The notes beneath the pieces were generated by a model. It had not been told where the DNA came from. It saw nothing but the letters and a program-made list of their open reading frames with translations, and ran no database searches. Made by a program: the position numbers and the translations under genes. From Longimicrobiaceae bacterium (GTDB taxonomy: Bacteria > Gemmatimonadota > Gemmatimonadetes > Longimicrobiales > Longimicrobiaceae): a stretch of DNA of 64,000 nucleotides. Shown in pieces: positions 53,582 through 64,000 of the stretch (the first letter of the stretch is position 1; each line of letters begins with the position of its first letter). The stretch spans positions 1-64,000 of the forward strand of contig DASVBS010000013.1 of NCBI GenBank assembly GCA_036375715.1. Reading direction: 5' to 3'.

Positions 53582-53738
53582 GGGCCTGCGGATCCGTCTT
53601 CACACGGGTCCGGTCCGGGGTGGCCGCTCGTGTCCCTGGCCCTAGAATGCCGATCTGACCCCCGCTCTCTTCGCTCGTTCTCCGGCGGGCACGGATGCGG
53701 GCCTCGTTGGCACGACGACCTCCCAGCCGCCGGCAGGC

Positions 53739-53776
53739 GAAAGGGCGCCTCCTTCGAGGCGCCCTTTCATAATTTT
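53739..53776 (+). terminator. Intrinsic terminator downstream of mutY
   Basis: GAAAGGGCGCCTC (53739-53751) pairs perfectly over 13 bp with GAGGCGCCCTTTC (53756-53768) around CTTC, followed by ATAATTTT. It lies 158 bases after the mutY stop. The remainder of the 473-base gap to ackA (53582-54054) holds a heptamer repeat and nothing else convincing. Confidence 0.9.
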
Positions 53777-53833
53777 ATGCCCTACTCCAACTCTCCAGTT
53801 TGTCATCCGACATCGAGGGGCCGCGGGAACTGC

Positions 53834-53979
53834 GAATTACGAGTTACGAATCACGACTTCCTGCCTGACGCTCACAACACTCCTGCAAGGCCGACATTGC
53901 AAGGTCGGAATACCCGACCCATATCCAATTCAAAATTCAGAATTGGCACCCGTAATTCGTAATTCGTAATCCGTAATCC
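53834..53979. repeat. Heptamer inverted-repeat element, GAATTAC type (copy 5)
   Basis: The left arm has GAATTAC, GAGTTAC, GAATCAC (53834-53854). The right arm has GTAATTC twice, then GTAATCC twice (53952-53979). The loop of about 97 bases contains CCAATTC...GAATTGG (53925-53946, a perfect 7-bp inverted repeat spaced by 8) and shares AATTCTGAATT (on the minus strand) with the loop of copy 4. It lies between a terminator and the ackA start. The stretch is A+T-rich relative to its surroundings. Confidence 0.8.
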
Positions 53980-54054
53980 TTCCCCACGCGGCCCATCGTC
54001 TGCAGGGGATCTGGCGGACATCCGGTCGTTTGCCCCACTCGTCGCCCCGCATCC

Positions 54055-55299
<1,245 letters not shown>

Positions 55300-55437
55300 C
55301 CGAGCTCGGTAGCGAGCCCGGGCCGGACCTCGCGACACCTTGCGCGGGGGCGGGTCTCACACCCCTGCGACAGTGGGCGAGGGCGCCCCGGCCCGCCACC
55401 CGGCCGATGCCGGCGATGGGACCCGAAGCGGGTTGGG

Positions 55438-56928
55438 CTACCCGGCGGCCACCTCTCTCCAGGACACGAGCCCGGCACCCCGGCGGCAGTTGTCTACGTG
55501 GCCCTGCTCCGCCAGGGCGCACCAGTCCTCCCCCTGCTGCCGATCGCTCGTCAGAACCCAGATCTCCTCCCCCACCGCGTGATAACACGCCTGCTTCAGG
55601 CGATCCCCCTCCGCACCGCGGCAGTACTCCAATGCATCCAGCGGATCGGCGGTCAGATCAACCAGATTCTTGACGTAGCCGATGTGGCACCAGACGGCGT
55701 ACTCGGGATCCCCGACCGAACAGGCGCGCCGGGCGCGATCGTGATCCTGTACGGTAATCCCGCTGATATCGCGGCCGAGGCTGAGGTAGCACTGCCCTCG
55801 ATAGCGCTCGGGCGCCTGGTCGCAGGCCCGCGCAGTGGCGGCAATGTCCCCTCCGTTGAAGTAGAGGATCGCGGAGGTCTGCATCTGGTAGCAGGCGATC
55901 AGGTAGCGCTCCTCGAGGACGGTGCACGGATAAAGCGGCTGGTCCGGGTCCAACGGGGGAAACGGCTCACGGCTGGCTGTCTGCACGGCACCGCCACCAT
56001 GGTGCTGGTGCGCTTCCATTCCCCCTGGCTGGTGACCTGCGGCCGCGTGTTCAGCGTGAGCCGCGTTCTCAGCTTGATTGGCGTGACCAGCGTGGCCAGC
56101 ATGCTCTGTCTGCCCAGCTTGGGCCACATGCTCGGCGTGCGCCCCGTGGCCAGCGCGTTCAGCGCGCTCAACCTGGCCAGCCTGCTCGGCATGTTCAGCC
56201 TCGCCCACGGGCTCAGCCTGCCCGTCCGCGTGCGCACCCGCTACTGGTGAAACGTGCGGGCGCCCCACCGCGTGATGCGGGGTGGTGGCGTTCACGATGC
56301 TCTCCATGAAGACGCCGCCATAGCAGCTCTGCCGGTCCCAGACGGAGGCGAGCAGATCGCAGCCTTCGAGCGCCGTCGGCAGGTGATAGTCGTGCAGCAT
56401 CGTCAGACCGTGTCCGAGCCCGTGCACGCACTGGAAGAGGAGCCAGCGATCCGCTTCGTTCTCACGGTAATCGGCGCACAGGCCGTTCACGACCTCCGCA
56501 TCGATCTCTGCCCCGGCGGACGTCAGGTCGGCGAAATAGGCCTGAATCACGCCGTGATAACAGCCGGACTGGAACGAAGGCCGGCACTGACGGAAGGTTT
56601 CGCCCACGCTGTCGGGTGAGGGCGAGGCCGCGAGCCCGATATGGTGCGCGTACATGTGCCCCTCGCGCCGGACTGACGCATCCCTCTCACCCAGCTCCTC
56701 CAGCGCGAACATGGCCGCCGTAACACCTTCACGCTCCAGAAGCCTCAACAAACCCTGGCTGTAGCAATCCACCCGGTCCCTCGCGGACCGGCATTCCTGC
56801 TGCAGCTCCACCGCCTGCAGTTCTCCGGGATCCGCATCGACGGGCGGCGGCGCGACGGCGGGTGAGCCGACGCAGGCAGAAGCGGCCAGACCAGATACCG
56901 CCACCAACCAGACCTTACTCCGGAACAT
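55438..56928 (-). CDS. Cys- and His-rich lipoprotein with tripeptide-repeat linker
   Basis: A 496-residue protein. A lipoprotein signal (MFRSKVWLVAVSGLAASACV, lipobox ASAC, Cys19) places it on a membrane. Residues 40-215 contain about ten cysteines and motifs such as HMYAHHIGLAA, SGCYHGVIQAYF and CVHGLGHGLTMLHDYHL. Residues 244-298 are a low-complexity run of A-(E/G)-(H/Q/R/N) tripeptides, for example AEHAEQAGQ and TEHAGHAGH. Residues 330-496 again carry cysteine pairs (ACYQMQTS, GQCYLSLGRD, ACYHAVGEE). The family is not recognised. The repeated C-x-HG stretches suggest a disulfide-stabilised helical repeat fold and the linker may bind metal. An in-frame extension to 57165 precedes the signal peptide and is not used. 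Confidence 0.8.
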   Translation of the reverse strand: MFRSKVWLVAVSGLAASACVGSPAVAPPPVDADPGELQAVELQQECRSARDRVDCYSQGLLRLLEREGVTAAMFALEELGERDASVRREGHMYAHHIGLAASPSPDSVGETFRQCRPSFQSGCYHGVIQAYFADLTSAGAEIDAEVVNGLCADYRENEADRWLLFQCVHGLGHGLTMLHDYHLPTALEGCDLLASVWDRQSCYGGVFMESIVNATTPHHAVGRPHVSPVAGAHADGQAEPVGEAEHAEQAGQVERAERAGHGAHAEHVAQAGQTEHAGHAGHANQAENAAHAEHAAAGHQPGGMEAHQHHGGGAVQTASREPFPPLDPDQPLYPCTVLEERYLIACYQMQTSAILYFNGGDIAATARACDQAPERYRGQCYLSLGRDISGITVQDHDRARRACSVGDPEYAVWCHIGYVKNLVDLTADPLDALEYCRGAEGDRLKQACYHAVGEEIWVLTSDRQQGEDWCALAEQGHVDNCRRGAGLVSWREVAAG

Positions 56929-57323
56929 TTCGGCTCCTGAATCAGCGAGTCCAAAGAAGGAGAATCCTGGAAGCGGGTGACGCCACGCCCGGATCGGACC
57001 CGGCTCCGCCGGATCCCGCCCCTTCGGCACGCGAGACCCGTTCCATCCCTCCCCGAGCCACAAAGGGCGTGATAGACGTCTTCCGCTCCCGGCCAGCAAA
57101 CTTTTCGCGGCACGCACCGATTTCAATATCCCTCCCTTGCGATCGATCCCCATCTTCCCTGGCAATCGCTTACGCTACAACGGCTTAACGGCTACAGGGT
57201 TGCGCCGTCAGCAACCCGAATACAACTTGTGCGGCCGTTCTGGGAAAGGCTCGGCTGCCGAGCTACGCTGCACCTCCGGGGTTGTTTGTGGGGGTGAAGT
57301 GTTTACCAGCGTGTGGAGTGTGC
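56929..57323. other. Divergent intergenic region between lipoprotein and transglycosylase genes
   Basis: This 395-base gap holds no credible gene. One perfect hairpin is visible: GGGTTGC (57197-57203) with GCAACCC (57211-57217) around GCCGTCA. No clear promoter was found in either direction. The sequence around 57130-57230 is less G+C-rich than the coding regions on both sides. Confidence 0.4.
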
Positions 57324-58058
57324 ATGACGGGCTTCCGCGAGGGGCCGACCCCGCCTCCAATGCGAGCGCGGGTAGACGGCCCACTTGGTCGGATGCTGCC
57401 TGCCTTTCTGGCGGTGGTGAGTGTTGTGGGCCTCGCGACCGGTTGTGCGGGTATTCGCGGCCACGGCGAGAAGAGCGACTTGCAGTTGCAACCCGTCCCG
57501 TACGTCGAGTCCGAGTACGTCGGGGCGGTCGAGGTTCCTCCCGGGATCCCTGGCATGGCGGACTCGGCGGCGCTTACCCCCAGTGGGGAGCCGCTCGCTG
57601 CAGCTTACTCCCGTCGCTACGACATCTCCCCCGAGTTGGCCCGGGACATCGTCGAGCAGGCGCTCGAGGCGGGGATCGATCCCGAGCTGGCCTTCCGCGT
57701 GATCCGGGTGGAAAGCGTCTTCAACATTCGGGCGCGCGGGCCGCAGGGATCGCTGGGTTTGATGCAGCTCATGCCCGGCACGGCCCGCTCGCTGGACCGC
57801 TCCCTCGATAGCGAAGGGGAGATCCTGGAGCCCAGAAACAACCTGCGGGTAGGGCTCAGGTACTTGCGAAGCCTGATCGAGCGGTACAACGACGTTCGCC
57901 TGGGCCTGCTGGCGTATAATCGTGGTGAGAACGCCGTTAACCGCGCCCTGCGGCGCGGGGTCGACCCCGAGAACGGGTACACCCACAAGGTTCTCGGCAC
58001 CCACAGCGACAACCCGTACTCGGGTCCCGGCATCCTGTCTACCCCCCGTCTGCCCTAG
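57324..58058 (+). CDS. Soluble-type lytic transglycosylase lipoprotein (SLT domain)
   Basis: A 244-residue protein from the ATG at 57324, with GGAG 6-9 bases upstream (57315-57318). A lipoprotein signal ends LATGCAG, so the protein is probably anchored. The SLT domain (about 100-220) contains the catalytic glutamate in RVIRVESVFNIRARGPQGSL, then GLMQLMPGTARSL, AYNRGENAVNRA and GYTHKVL. It cuts peptidoglycan glycan strands. The ATG of dut follows its stop by three bases, so the two are probably co-transcribed, although their functions are unrelated. Confidence 0.9.
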   Translation: MTGFREGPTPPPMRARVDGPLGRMLPAFLAVVSVVGLATGCAGIRGHGEKSDLQLQPVPYVESEYVGAVEVPPGIPGMADSAALTPSGEPLAAAYSRRYDISPELARDIVEQALEAGIDPELAFRVIRVESVFNIRARGPQGSLGLMQLMPGTARSLDRSLDSEGEILEPRNNLRVGLRYLRSLIERYNDVRLGLLAYNRGENAVNRALRRGVDPENGYTHKVLGTHSDNPYSGPGILSTPRLP

Positions 58059-58061
58059 TCG

Positions 58062-58592
58062 ATGTCCTCGCCGCTCCAGGTCGTCTTCGAGCCGCTGCAT
58101 CCCGATGTCGTCGTCCCCGCGCGTGCGACTCTGGGTGCCGCCGGCTACGACGTGCGGGCGTACGTGCGCGGTCGAACAATATCCGCCTATCAAGGCTTGG
58201 AGCCGATCGAGCTGAGAGCCAGCGGAGACTCCCTGGTGATCCCGCCGGGGGTCCGGGCGGCAATCCCGCTCGGCTTCCGGGCAACGATGCCGCACGGACT
58301 CGAGGCCCAATTGAGGCTGCGCAGCTCGATCGCTTTCCGAAGGGGGCTCATCATGCCCAATGCCCCGGCCACAATCGATGCGGATTATCCCGACGAGTGG
58401 CTGTTGATCGTCACCAATACGCTCTCCGAGCCGGTCACCCTCGAGCACCAGGAGCGCATTGGCCAGATCGTGTTCTCCCGGGTCGAGACGCCGGAGTTTC
58501 AGGCGGGCAGTGTGTCCATCTCGACGGACCGGTCGGGTGGTGTGGGGAGCACCGGAAGGTTCGCGGTGGAGGCGGCACCCCGCGCGGAATAG
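58062..58592 (+). CDS. dut: dUTP diphosphatase (trimeric dUTPase)
   Basis: The protein has 176 residues. The five dUTPase motifs are visible: AGYDVRAY (1), RLRSSIAFRRG (2), PATIDADYPDEW (3, with the catalytic acid), QERIGQIVFSR (4) and RSGGVGSTGRF (5, the flexible C-terminal loop). It hydrolyses dUTP to dUMP, keeping uracil out of DNA. An insertion of about 15 residues lies after motif 1, lengthening it slightly relative to E. coli Dut. A strong terminator follows. Confidence 0.93.
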   Translation: MSSPLQVVFEPLHPDVVVPARATLGAAGYDVRAYVRGRTISAYQGLEPIELRASGDSLVIPPGVRAAIPLGFRATMPHGLEAQLRLRSSIAFRRGLIMPNAPATIDADYPDEWLLIVTNTLSEPVTLEHQERIGQIVFSRVETPEFQAGSVSISTDRSGGVGSTGRFAVEAAPRAE

Positions 58593-58649
58593 CCCGATCG
58601 TCCGGTACTGATGGATCATCCGGCTTGCGGTTCGCCGGAGCCAGAAAAG

Positions 58650-58690
58650 ATGCCTCGGGCGGCTCTCGCCCGGGGCATTCTCTTTCTCAC
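58650..58690 (+). terminator. Intrinsic terminator of the slt-dut unit
   Basis: TGCCTCGGGCG (58651-58661) pairs with CGCCCGGGGCA (58667-58677) over 11 bp with one T-G wobble, around GCTCT. A T-rich tract (TTCTCTTTCT) follows. It lies 58 bases beyond the dut stop, and 54 bases before the convergent L,D-transpeptidase stop. Confidence 0.88.
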
Positions 58691-58743
58691 CGCGTGGTTC
58701 ACGGCGTGGCTTCCTGTACTCTATTGAGGACAGGAACCCGGGG

Positions 58744-59937
58744 TCAGGCAACCCGCCGCATTTCCCTCTTGCTGAAGCTCTCCTCCGCTTCCCGCAGAGC
58801 GGCCCATCCTGCCTGCCCCGATTCGTCTACCGCCGCGTGGGGAATCCGCCGCGTCGGCCAGGGGGCCGTTGGCTCATCCAGATCCCCGTGGTAGAGGTCC
58901 ATCGTGGCATCCACGATCATCGCCGCCAGGTAGCGACGCTCCTCCTCCGGGAAGCGGGAGAGGGCATCGAGAGTTCTCAAGTTGCCGCGCGCATAGACGT
59001 CGGCGACATAGGTCCGGTACTCGCGCTCCACTCGCTCGTTGGGTAGGTCCAGGGCGGCGGCGAGCAGACCGACCAACGCGTCGTCGTCGCCTTCCTGCGC
59101 TCGGTCCGAGAGCAGGTGCGCCACCTCGGGCCACCGGCTCCGCTCCGGCTTCTCCCACAGCTCGCTCTGCAGCACGAGGGAGAGCTGCCGGGTCGTCATT
59201 CCCTCCCAGGTAGCGAGCAGCGGATCCCTGGGCGCCGGGCGCGGGTCCTTGGGCCGGAACGCTTCGGCCAGCCGGCGCGCCTCGGCGGGCGTGATCACCT
59301 CGCGGGGGATGTTCTGGCCGCCAACGATCACCACTTCGGTCCCCACCTGCACGTTGTGGTAGAGCCGCAGCGCATCCTTGTTCGACAACCGGATGCACCC
59401 GTGCGAGACTCGCTGCCCGAGTAGCTCCGGTTTGTCCGTTCCATGGATCGCCAGATCGTGTGAAATGTACACGGCGGCGGCTCCCAACCCTCCGGGGAAG
59501 TAGCGCTGCGGATCGTTCTTCGGCGGAACCGGAAGACCGTTCTCGATGAAGTACCAGTCCTCCGCGATCCACACCGGGTTCCGTTCCTTGTACTTCACCT
59601 GGAAGACGCCGTTAGGAGTGGAGAAATCCCACCCGTCTTCCTCGTCGGCCATGTAAAGGCCCGTTCCCGTGCCGATCGGAGCAGACCAGAGAACGAGATC
59701 CCCGTGCTGGAACCGGAGGATGTTGTGGTCCAGGTCGATCACGACCGCGTAACGTCCCTTGGCGAGCGCCTCGGAATGGACCTCGGCGACCCGGCCGCCC
59801 CCCGCCGCGGGCTCCCGGGCGGTGAACTCTCCACCATCCGGCCCATGCGGCGATTGAGCGACGGCCGTGCCCCCGGAAAGACCTGCCAGGAGCACGGCCA
59901 ACAACCCACCCCTCAACGACTTACATCCTATTTTCAT
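58744..59937 (-). CDS. L,D-transpeptidase (YkuD family) with signal peptide
   Basis: A 397-residue protein. A signal peptide (MKIGCKSLRGGLLAVLLAGL, ending TAVAQ) exports it. The YkuD domain (about 60-200) has the catalytic stretch IHGTDKPELLGQRVSHGCIR, where the His and Cys of HGT and SHGC are the active-site residues. The C-terminal 170 residues are helical and not assignable. The enzyme makes 3-3 cross-links or attaches proteins to peptidoglycan. It converges on the slt-dut unit, and a plug-like lipoprotein gene lies 109 bases upstream on the same strand. Confidence 0.92.
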   Translation of the reverse strand: MKIGCKSLRGGLLAVLLAGLSGGTAVAQSPHGPDGGEFTAREPAAGGGRVAEVHSEALAKGRYAVVIDLDHNILRFQHGDLVLWSAPIGTGTGLYMADEEDGWDFSTPNGVFQVKYKERNPVWIAEDWYFIENGLPVPPKNDPQRYFPGGLGAAAVYISHDLAIHGTDKPELLGQRVSHGCIRLSNKDALRLYHNVQVGTEVVIVGGQNIPREVITPAEARRLAEAFRPKDPRPAPRDPLLATWEGMTTRQLSLVLQSELWEKPERSRWPEVAHLLSDRAQEGDDDALVGLLAAALDLPNERVEREYRTYVADVYARGNLRTLDALSRFPEEERRYLAAMIVDATMDLYHGDLDEPTAPWPTRRIPHAAVDESGQAGWAALREAEESFSKREMRRVA

Positions 59938-60046
59938 GTGCTTTCTTCACGCCTTGCTGACCTCGCACTTCCGCCCCGGGGAGGAGCAACCGTTGTGCCA
60001 TTTTCCGCATGGCTCCCGAACCTCGACTCCCCTGGGGGTCGTCGGG

Positions 60047-60439
60047 TCACTGCTGCAGGGCACGCGTGGAAACGTAGATCACACCCGCCCCGTGGTCGAG
60101 TCCCCAACGGCCGGTGGCCGCGATTCCGTCGTACCAGCGAATGTACTGGATCAGGGTGGTGTTGATCGTACGCAGGGTCTCGACCCCACCCAGGCGGTTA
60201 TCGTCCAGGTACACCTGCACCACGGCATCTTCCTGGGTGAGGGAGGTCGGCCCCCGCGTGCGCAGCCAGTTGGAGCGGAGGTTTTCGACCACCTCGTAGG
60301 CGTTCTGCCGATTTGTCTCGAGGATCTGCTCGCGAGTGAGGAGGTTCCGATCGATCCTCTGCCCCCCCGCACCTCCTGAGGCACAGGCGGTGAGCAACAC
60401 GAGAACAAGGATACCGAACCACCGGGACGACCTGCCCAT
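60047..60439 (-). CDS. Small lipoprotein resembling a TonB-receptor plug fragment
   Basis: A 130-residue protein with lipoprotein signal MGRSSRWFGILVLVLLTACA (lipobox LTAC). The C-terminal half reads as a plug-like unit: VQVYLDDNRLGGVETLRTIN, then TTLIQYIRWYDGIAATGRWG and DHGAGVIYVSTRALQQ. In TonB receptors the corresponding segment is a VDG...L..I...I..I......A..YG....GVI.I pattern. The beta-barrel is missing, so this is not a receptor fragment from truncation but a stand-alone small protein. The function is unknown. The ATG at 60439 is chosen because it starts the lipoprotein signal. Confidence 0.72.
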   Translation of the reverse strand: MGRSSRWFGILVLVLLTACASGGAGGQRIDRNLLTREQILETNRQNAYEVVENLRSNWLRTRGPTSLTQEDAVVQVYLDDNRLGGVETLRTINTTLIQYIRWYDGIAATGRWGLDHGAGVIYVSTRALQQ

Positions 60440-61010
60440 GGGGCCTCCGGACGTGCGCTGTGATGGTGATGATGGTCGCATCGGCGACCGGCATGCTGCC
60501 GGCGCGCGGAGGCCGCCGCCGGGAAGCGGGACGAAGGTCGCGAGCCCGCGTCGCGCGGGTCACGCAACCATTCTGTTATACACGTGCGATCAGTGAGTGT
60601 TGGGACGACGAGCCGTGTGGATAACGACGGGCCACCGGAGGGTCGGCGGCGACAGGGTAGAAGAGGCGTCCCGGAACATCGGGAAGGAAAAATGCATGGC
60701 TCCCGAATAGGGCCGGGTTGATCCCGAACCTCGCCATTGCCTCGCCGGTACCCCGCTAGGGAAGGAAAGTGCCCCCTCCGCGGAACGGATCTTATGAAAT
60801 TGCGAGGGGTACGTGCTGGAGCGAACCGCAGCGCCGCACGCGGTCCATCCCCCGGTCCGCGTCTCCGTTTCGGATCCTGCCCTGCCGGAGTCCACGCGAG
60901 CTGCTTCCTCTATCCCCTCAGCCGCTGTTTCCACCGCAGTTCTCTCACTGGACGGGGAAGCTGGGGCTTCCCGTCCGCGGTCATTCCGCCCCAGCAGGAG
61001 TCGAAGTCGT
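60440..61010. other. Intergenic region upstream of prkA
   Basis: A 571-base gap with no gene I can support; in-frame extensions of prkA (to 60813) lack conservation. A minus-strand TATAAC (60576-60581) could be a -10 for the plug-like lipoprotein gene, but its -35 is poor. On the plus strand no sigma-70 pair is clear. AGGAG at 60996-61000 is the prkA ribosome site. Confidence 0.4.
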
Positions 61011-63071
<2,061 letters not shown>

Positions 63072-63083
63072 GGAGAGCTTCGA

Positions 63084-63240
63084 GCTTCGACTACGGCCAT
63101 TGGCTATCCGTTATCCGTCAGGAAGCGGACGGCCGGTCTCGCGGCGCCTCGGCCGGCTCAGAATTACCAATCGCGACGGATAGCGGATAGCCAGTAGCCG
63201 TAGCTTCTAGGCGACAACCGATAGCCGCCAGCCGACAGCC
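63084..63240. repeat. Heptamer inverted-repeat element, mixed type (copy 6)
   Basis: The left arm (63084-63119) contains GCTTCGA, CTACGGC, CTATCCG and TTATCCG units. The right arm (63175-63210) has CGGATAG twice, then TAGCC and TAGCTTCTAG. The inner 29 bases match at 26 positions. It mixes GAAGCTA-like and CGGATAA-like units. Directly after it is a one-armed array (AACCGAT, AGCCGCC, AGCCGAC; 63216-63240) that ends 23 bases before the yeaH start. It follows prkA by 12 bases. Confidence 0.8.
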
Positions 63241-63263
63241 TCAACAAACGGCAACCTATTCGC

Positions 63264-64000
63264 ATGGTCAGGAGAATCGAACGCGACCGCAAGCGTTTTG
63301 ACGATATCGTCCGCGGGCGCATCAAGCAGGATTTGAGGCGCCACATCACCCGGGGGGAGCTGATCGGGAAGAAGGGCCGGGAGATCGTCTCCATTCCGCT
63401 TCCGCAGATCGAGTTGCCGCGCTTCCGCTACGGCCCCCGTGAGATGGGTGGGGTGGGGCAGGGAGATGGCGAGGAGGGAACCCCGCTGGGGGGGGCAGAC
63501 GCGGACGGCGGCGGAGGCGCAGGGGATGAGCCGGGTTACCACATCCGCGAGGTCGAGCTCACCATCCAGGAGATGACGCGGCTGATGGGCGAGGCTCTGG
63601 AGCTTCCCCGCATCGAGCCGCGCGGAGCCGAGTCGCTCACTGCCGTGAAGGGACGGTACGTCGGAGTGAGGCGCATCGGCCCGGAGTCGCTCCGCTCCTT
63701 TCGTCGCACCTACCGCGAGGCGCTCAAACGCCTGATGGCGACGGGGACCTACGATCCCCTCCGTCCGCTGGTGGTGCCGGTACGCGAGGACATGCGTTAC
63801 CGCTCGTGGAAGGATCAGCCGGTCCCGGTGGCCAACGCGGTGATCTTCTACCTCATGGATGTCTCCGGGTCGATGGCGAGCGAACAGAAGGAAATCGTTC
63901 GCATCGAGTCGTTCTGGATCGACAACTGGATCCGGGAGCACTACGACGGGGTGCGCAGCCGCTACATCATCCACGACGCCGAGGCGCGTGAGGTCGATCG
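63264..64000 (+). CDS. yeaH: YeaH/YhbH-family (DUF444) protein, cut by window edge
   Basis: This frame starts at ATG 63264 and runs past the right edge (245 codons visible). The N-terminus [20 protein letters not shown] is followed by [20 protein letters not shown], the DUF444 signature, a G/D-rich linker of about 35 residues, and a VWA-like domain with the MIDAS motif [10 protein letters not shown]. YeaH is a partner of PrkA in many bacteria (the prkA-yeaH-spoVR group). The third member would lie beyond the edge if present. The ATG has no clear Shine-Dalgarno. Confidence 0.92.
   Translation, partial: MVRRIERDRKRFDDIVRGRIKQDLRRHITRGELIGKKGREIVSIPLPQIELPRFRYGPREMGGVGQGDGEEGTPLGGADADGGGGAGDEPGYHIREVELTIQEMTRLMGEALELPRIEPRGAESLTAVKGRYVGVRRIGPESLRSFRRTYREALKRLMATGTYDPLRPLVVPVREDMRYRSWKDQPVPVANAVIFYLMDVSGSMASEQKEIVRIESFWIDNWIREHYDGVRSRYIIHDAEAREVD

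Noticed and set aside
55498..56250. 250-codon plus-strand frame across the Cys/His-rich lipoprotein gene
   Set aside because: It is antisense to a gene with a clear lipoprotein signal; its apparent helix-like repeats are a by-product of the reverse of the tripeptide repeats.
60813..61010. 66-codon upstream extension of prkA
   Set aside because: It is in frame but starts at an unsupported position and is serine/arginine/proline-rich. The ATG at 61011 has a ribosome site and matches the family start.

Overview
The window is GC-rich (roughly two thirds G+C by eye), densely coded DNA from a Gram-negative-type bacterium. It carries lipoproteins, a TolC/RND efflux operon, Mla lipid transport and type IV pilus-like pseudopilins. 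Menaquinone appears to be made by the futalosine route (MqnA), and Fe-S clusters by a SUF operon with SufU and a Rieske ferredoxin. The mix (DUF4212 symporter pair, PrkA/YeaH, many ATGA-overlapped operons, small plug-like lipoproteins) fits Gemmatimonadota. That placement is inference from gene content; no rRNA, tRNA, CRISPR array, insertion sequence or phage gene was seen.

Layout. 1-7.4 kb: a two-subunit sodium:solute symporter (large subunit cut by the left edge), MqnA, a small membrane protein with a hybrid histidine kinase, and a sugar-type SSS symporter. 7.5-17 kb, minus strand: one long operon running gbsR-like regulator, tolC-like, adaptor, RND pump, then mlaE, mlaF, mlaD. 17-20.4 kb: a TetR regulator divergent from an ECF sigma / zinc anti-sigma / double-PDZ protein module, then a 54-residue zinc-ribbon protein. 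20.4-32.3 kb: a Tat-exported glycoside hydrolase, two paralogous TPR-like proteins flanking a semialdehyde dehydrogenase and an FAH-family enzyme (probable end of a non-phosphorylative sugar-acid pathway), an EAL/HDOD protein, an ABC exporter, a GH140-type hydrolase and a patatin. 32.7-39.9 kb: sufC-sufB-sufD-Rieske-sufS-sufU followed by a thiolase. 40-45 kb: a cold-shock gene with a long leader, then four pseudopilin genes. 45-64 kb: murB, mltD-like, nfuA-like, a large sensor kinase overlapped with a VWA protein, mutY, ackA, a Cys/His-rich lipoprotein, a lytic transglycosylase with dut, an L,D-transpeptidase, a plug-like lipoprotein, prkA and yeaH (cut by the right edge).

The most unusual signal is a dispersed family of intergenic inverted repeats whose arms are tandem 7-bp units (AATTACG, CGGATAA, GAAGCTA and AGCCGNN types). 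Six two-armed copies and two one-armed arrays were found, usually directly behind a stop codon and in several cases inside operons (symporter pair, mlaE/mlaF, sufB/sufD, prkA/yeaH). Two copies supply the stop codon of the adjacent gene. They look like a mobile or self-propagating repeat class that could form long RNA hairpins and alter operon stoichiometry; the function is unproven.
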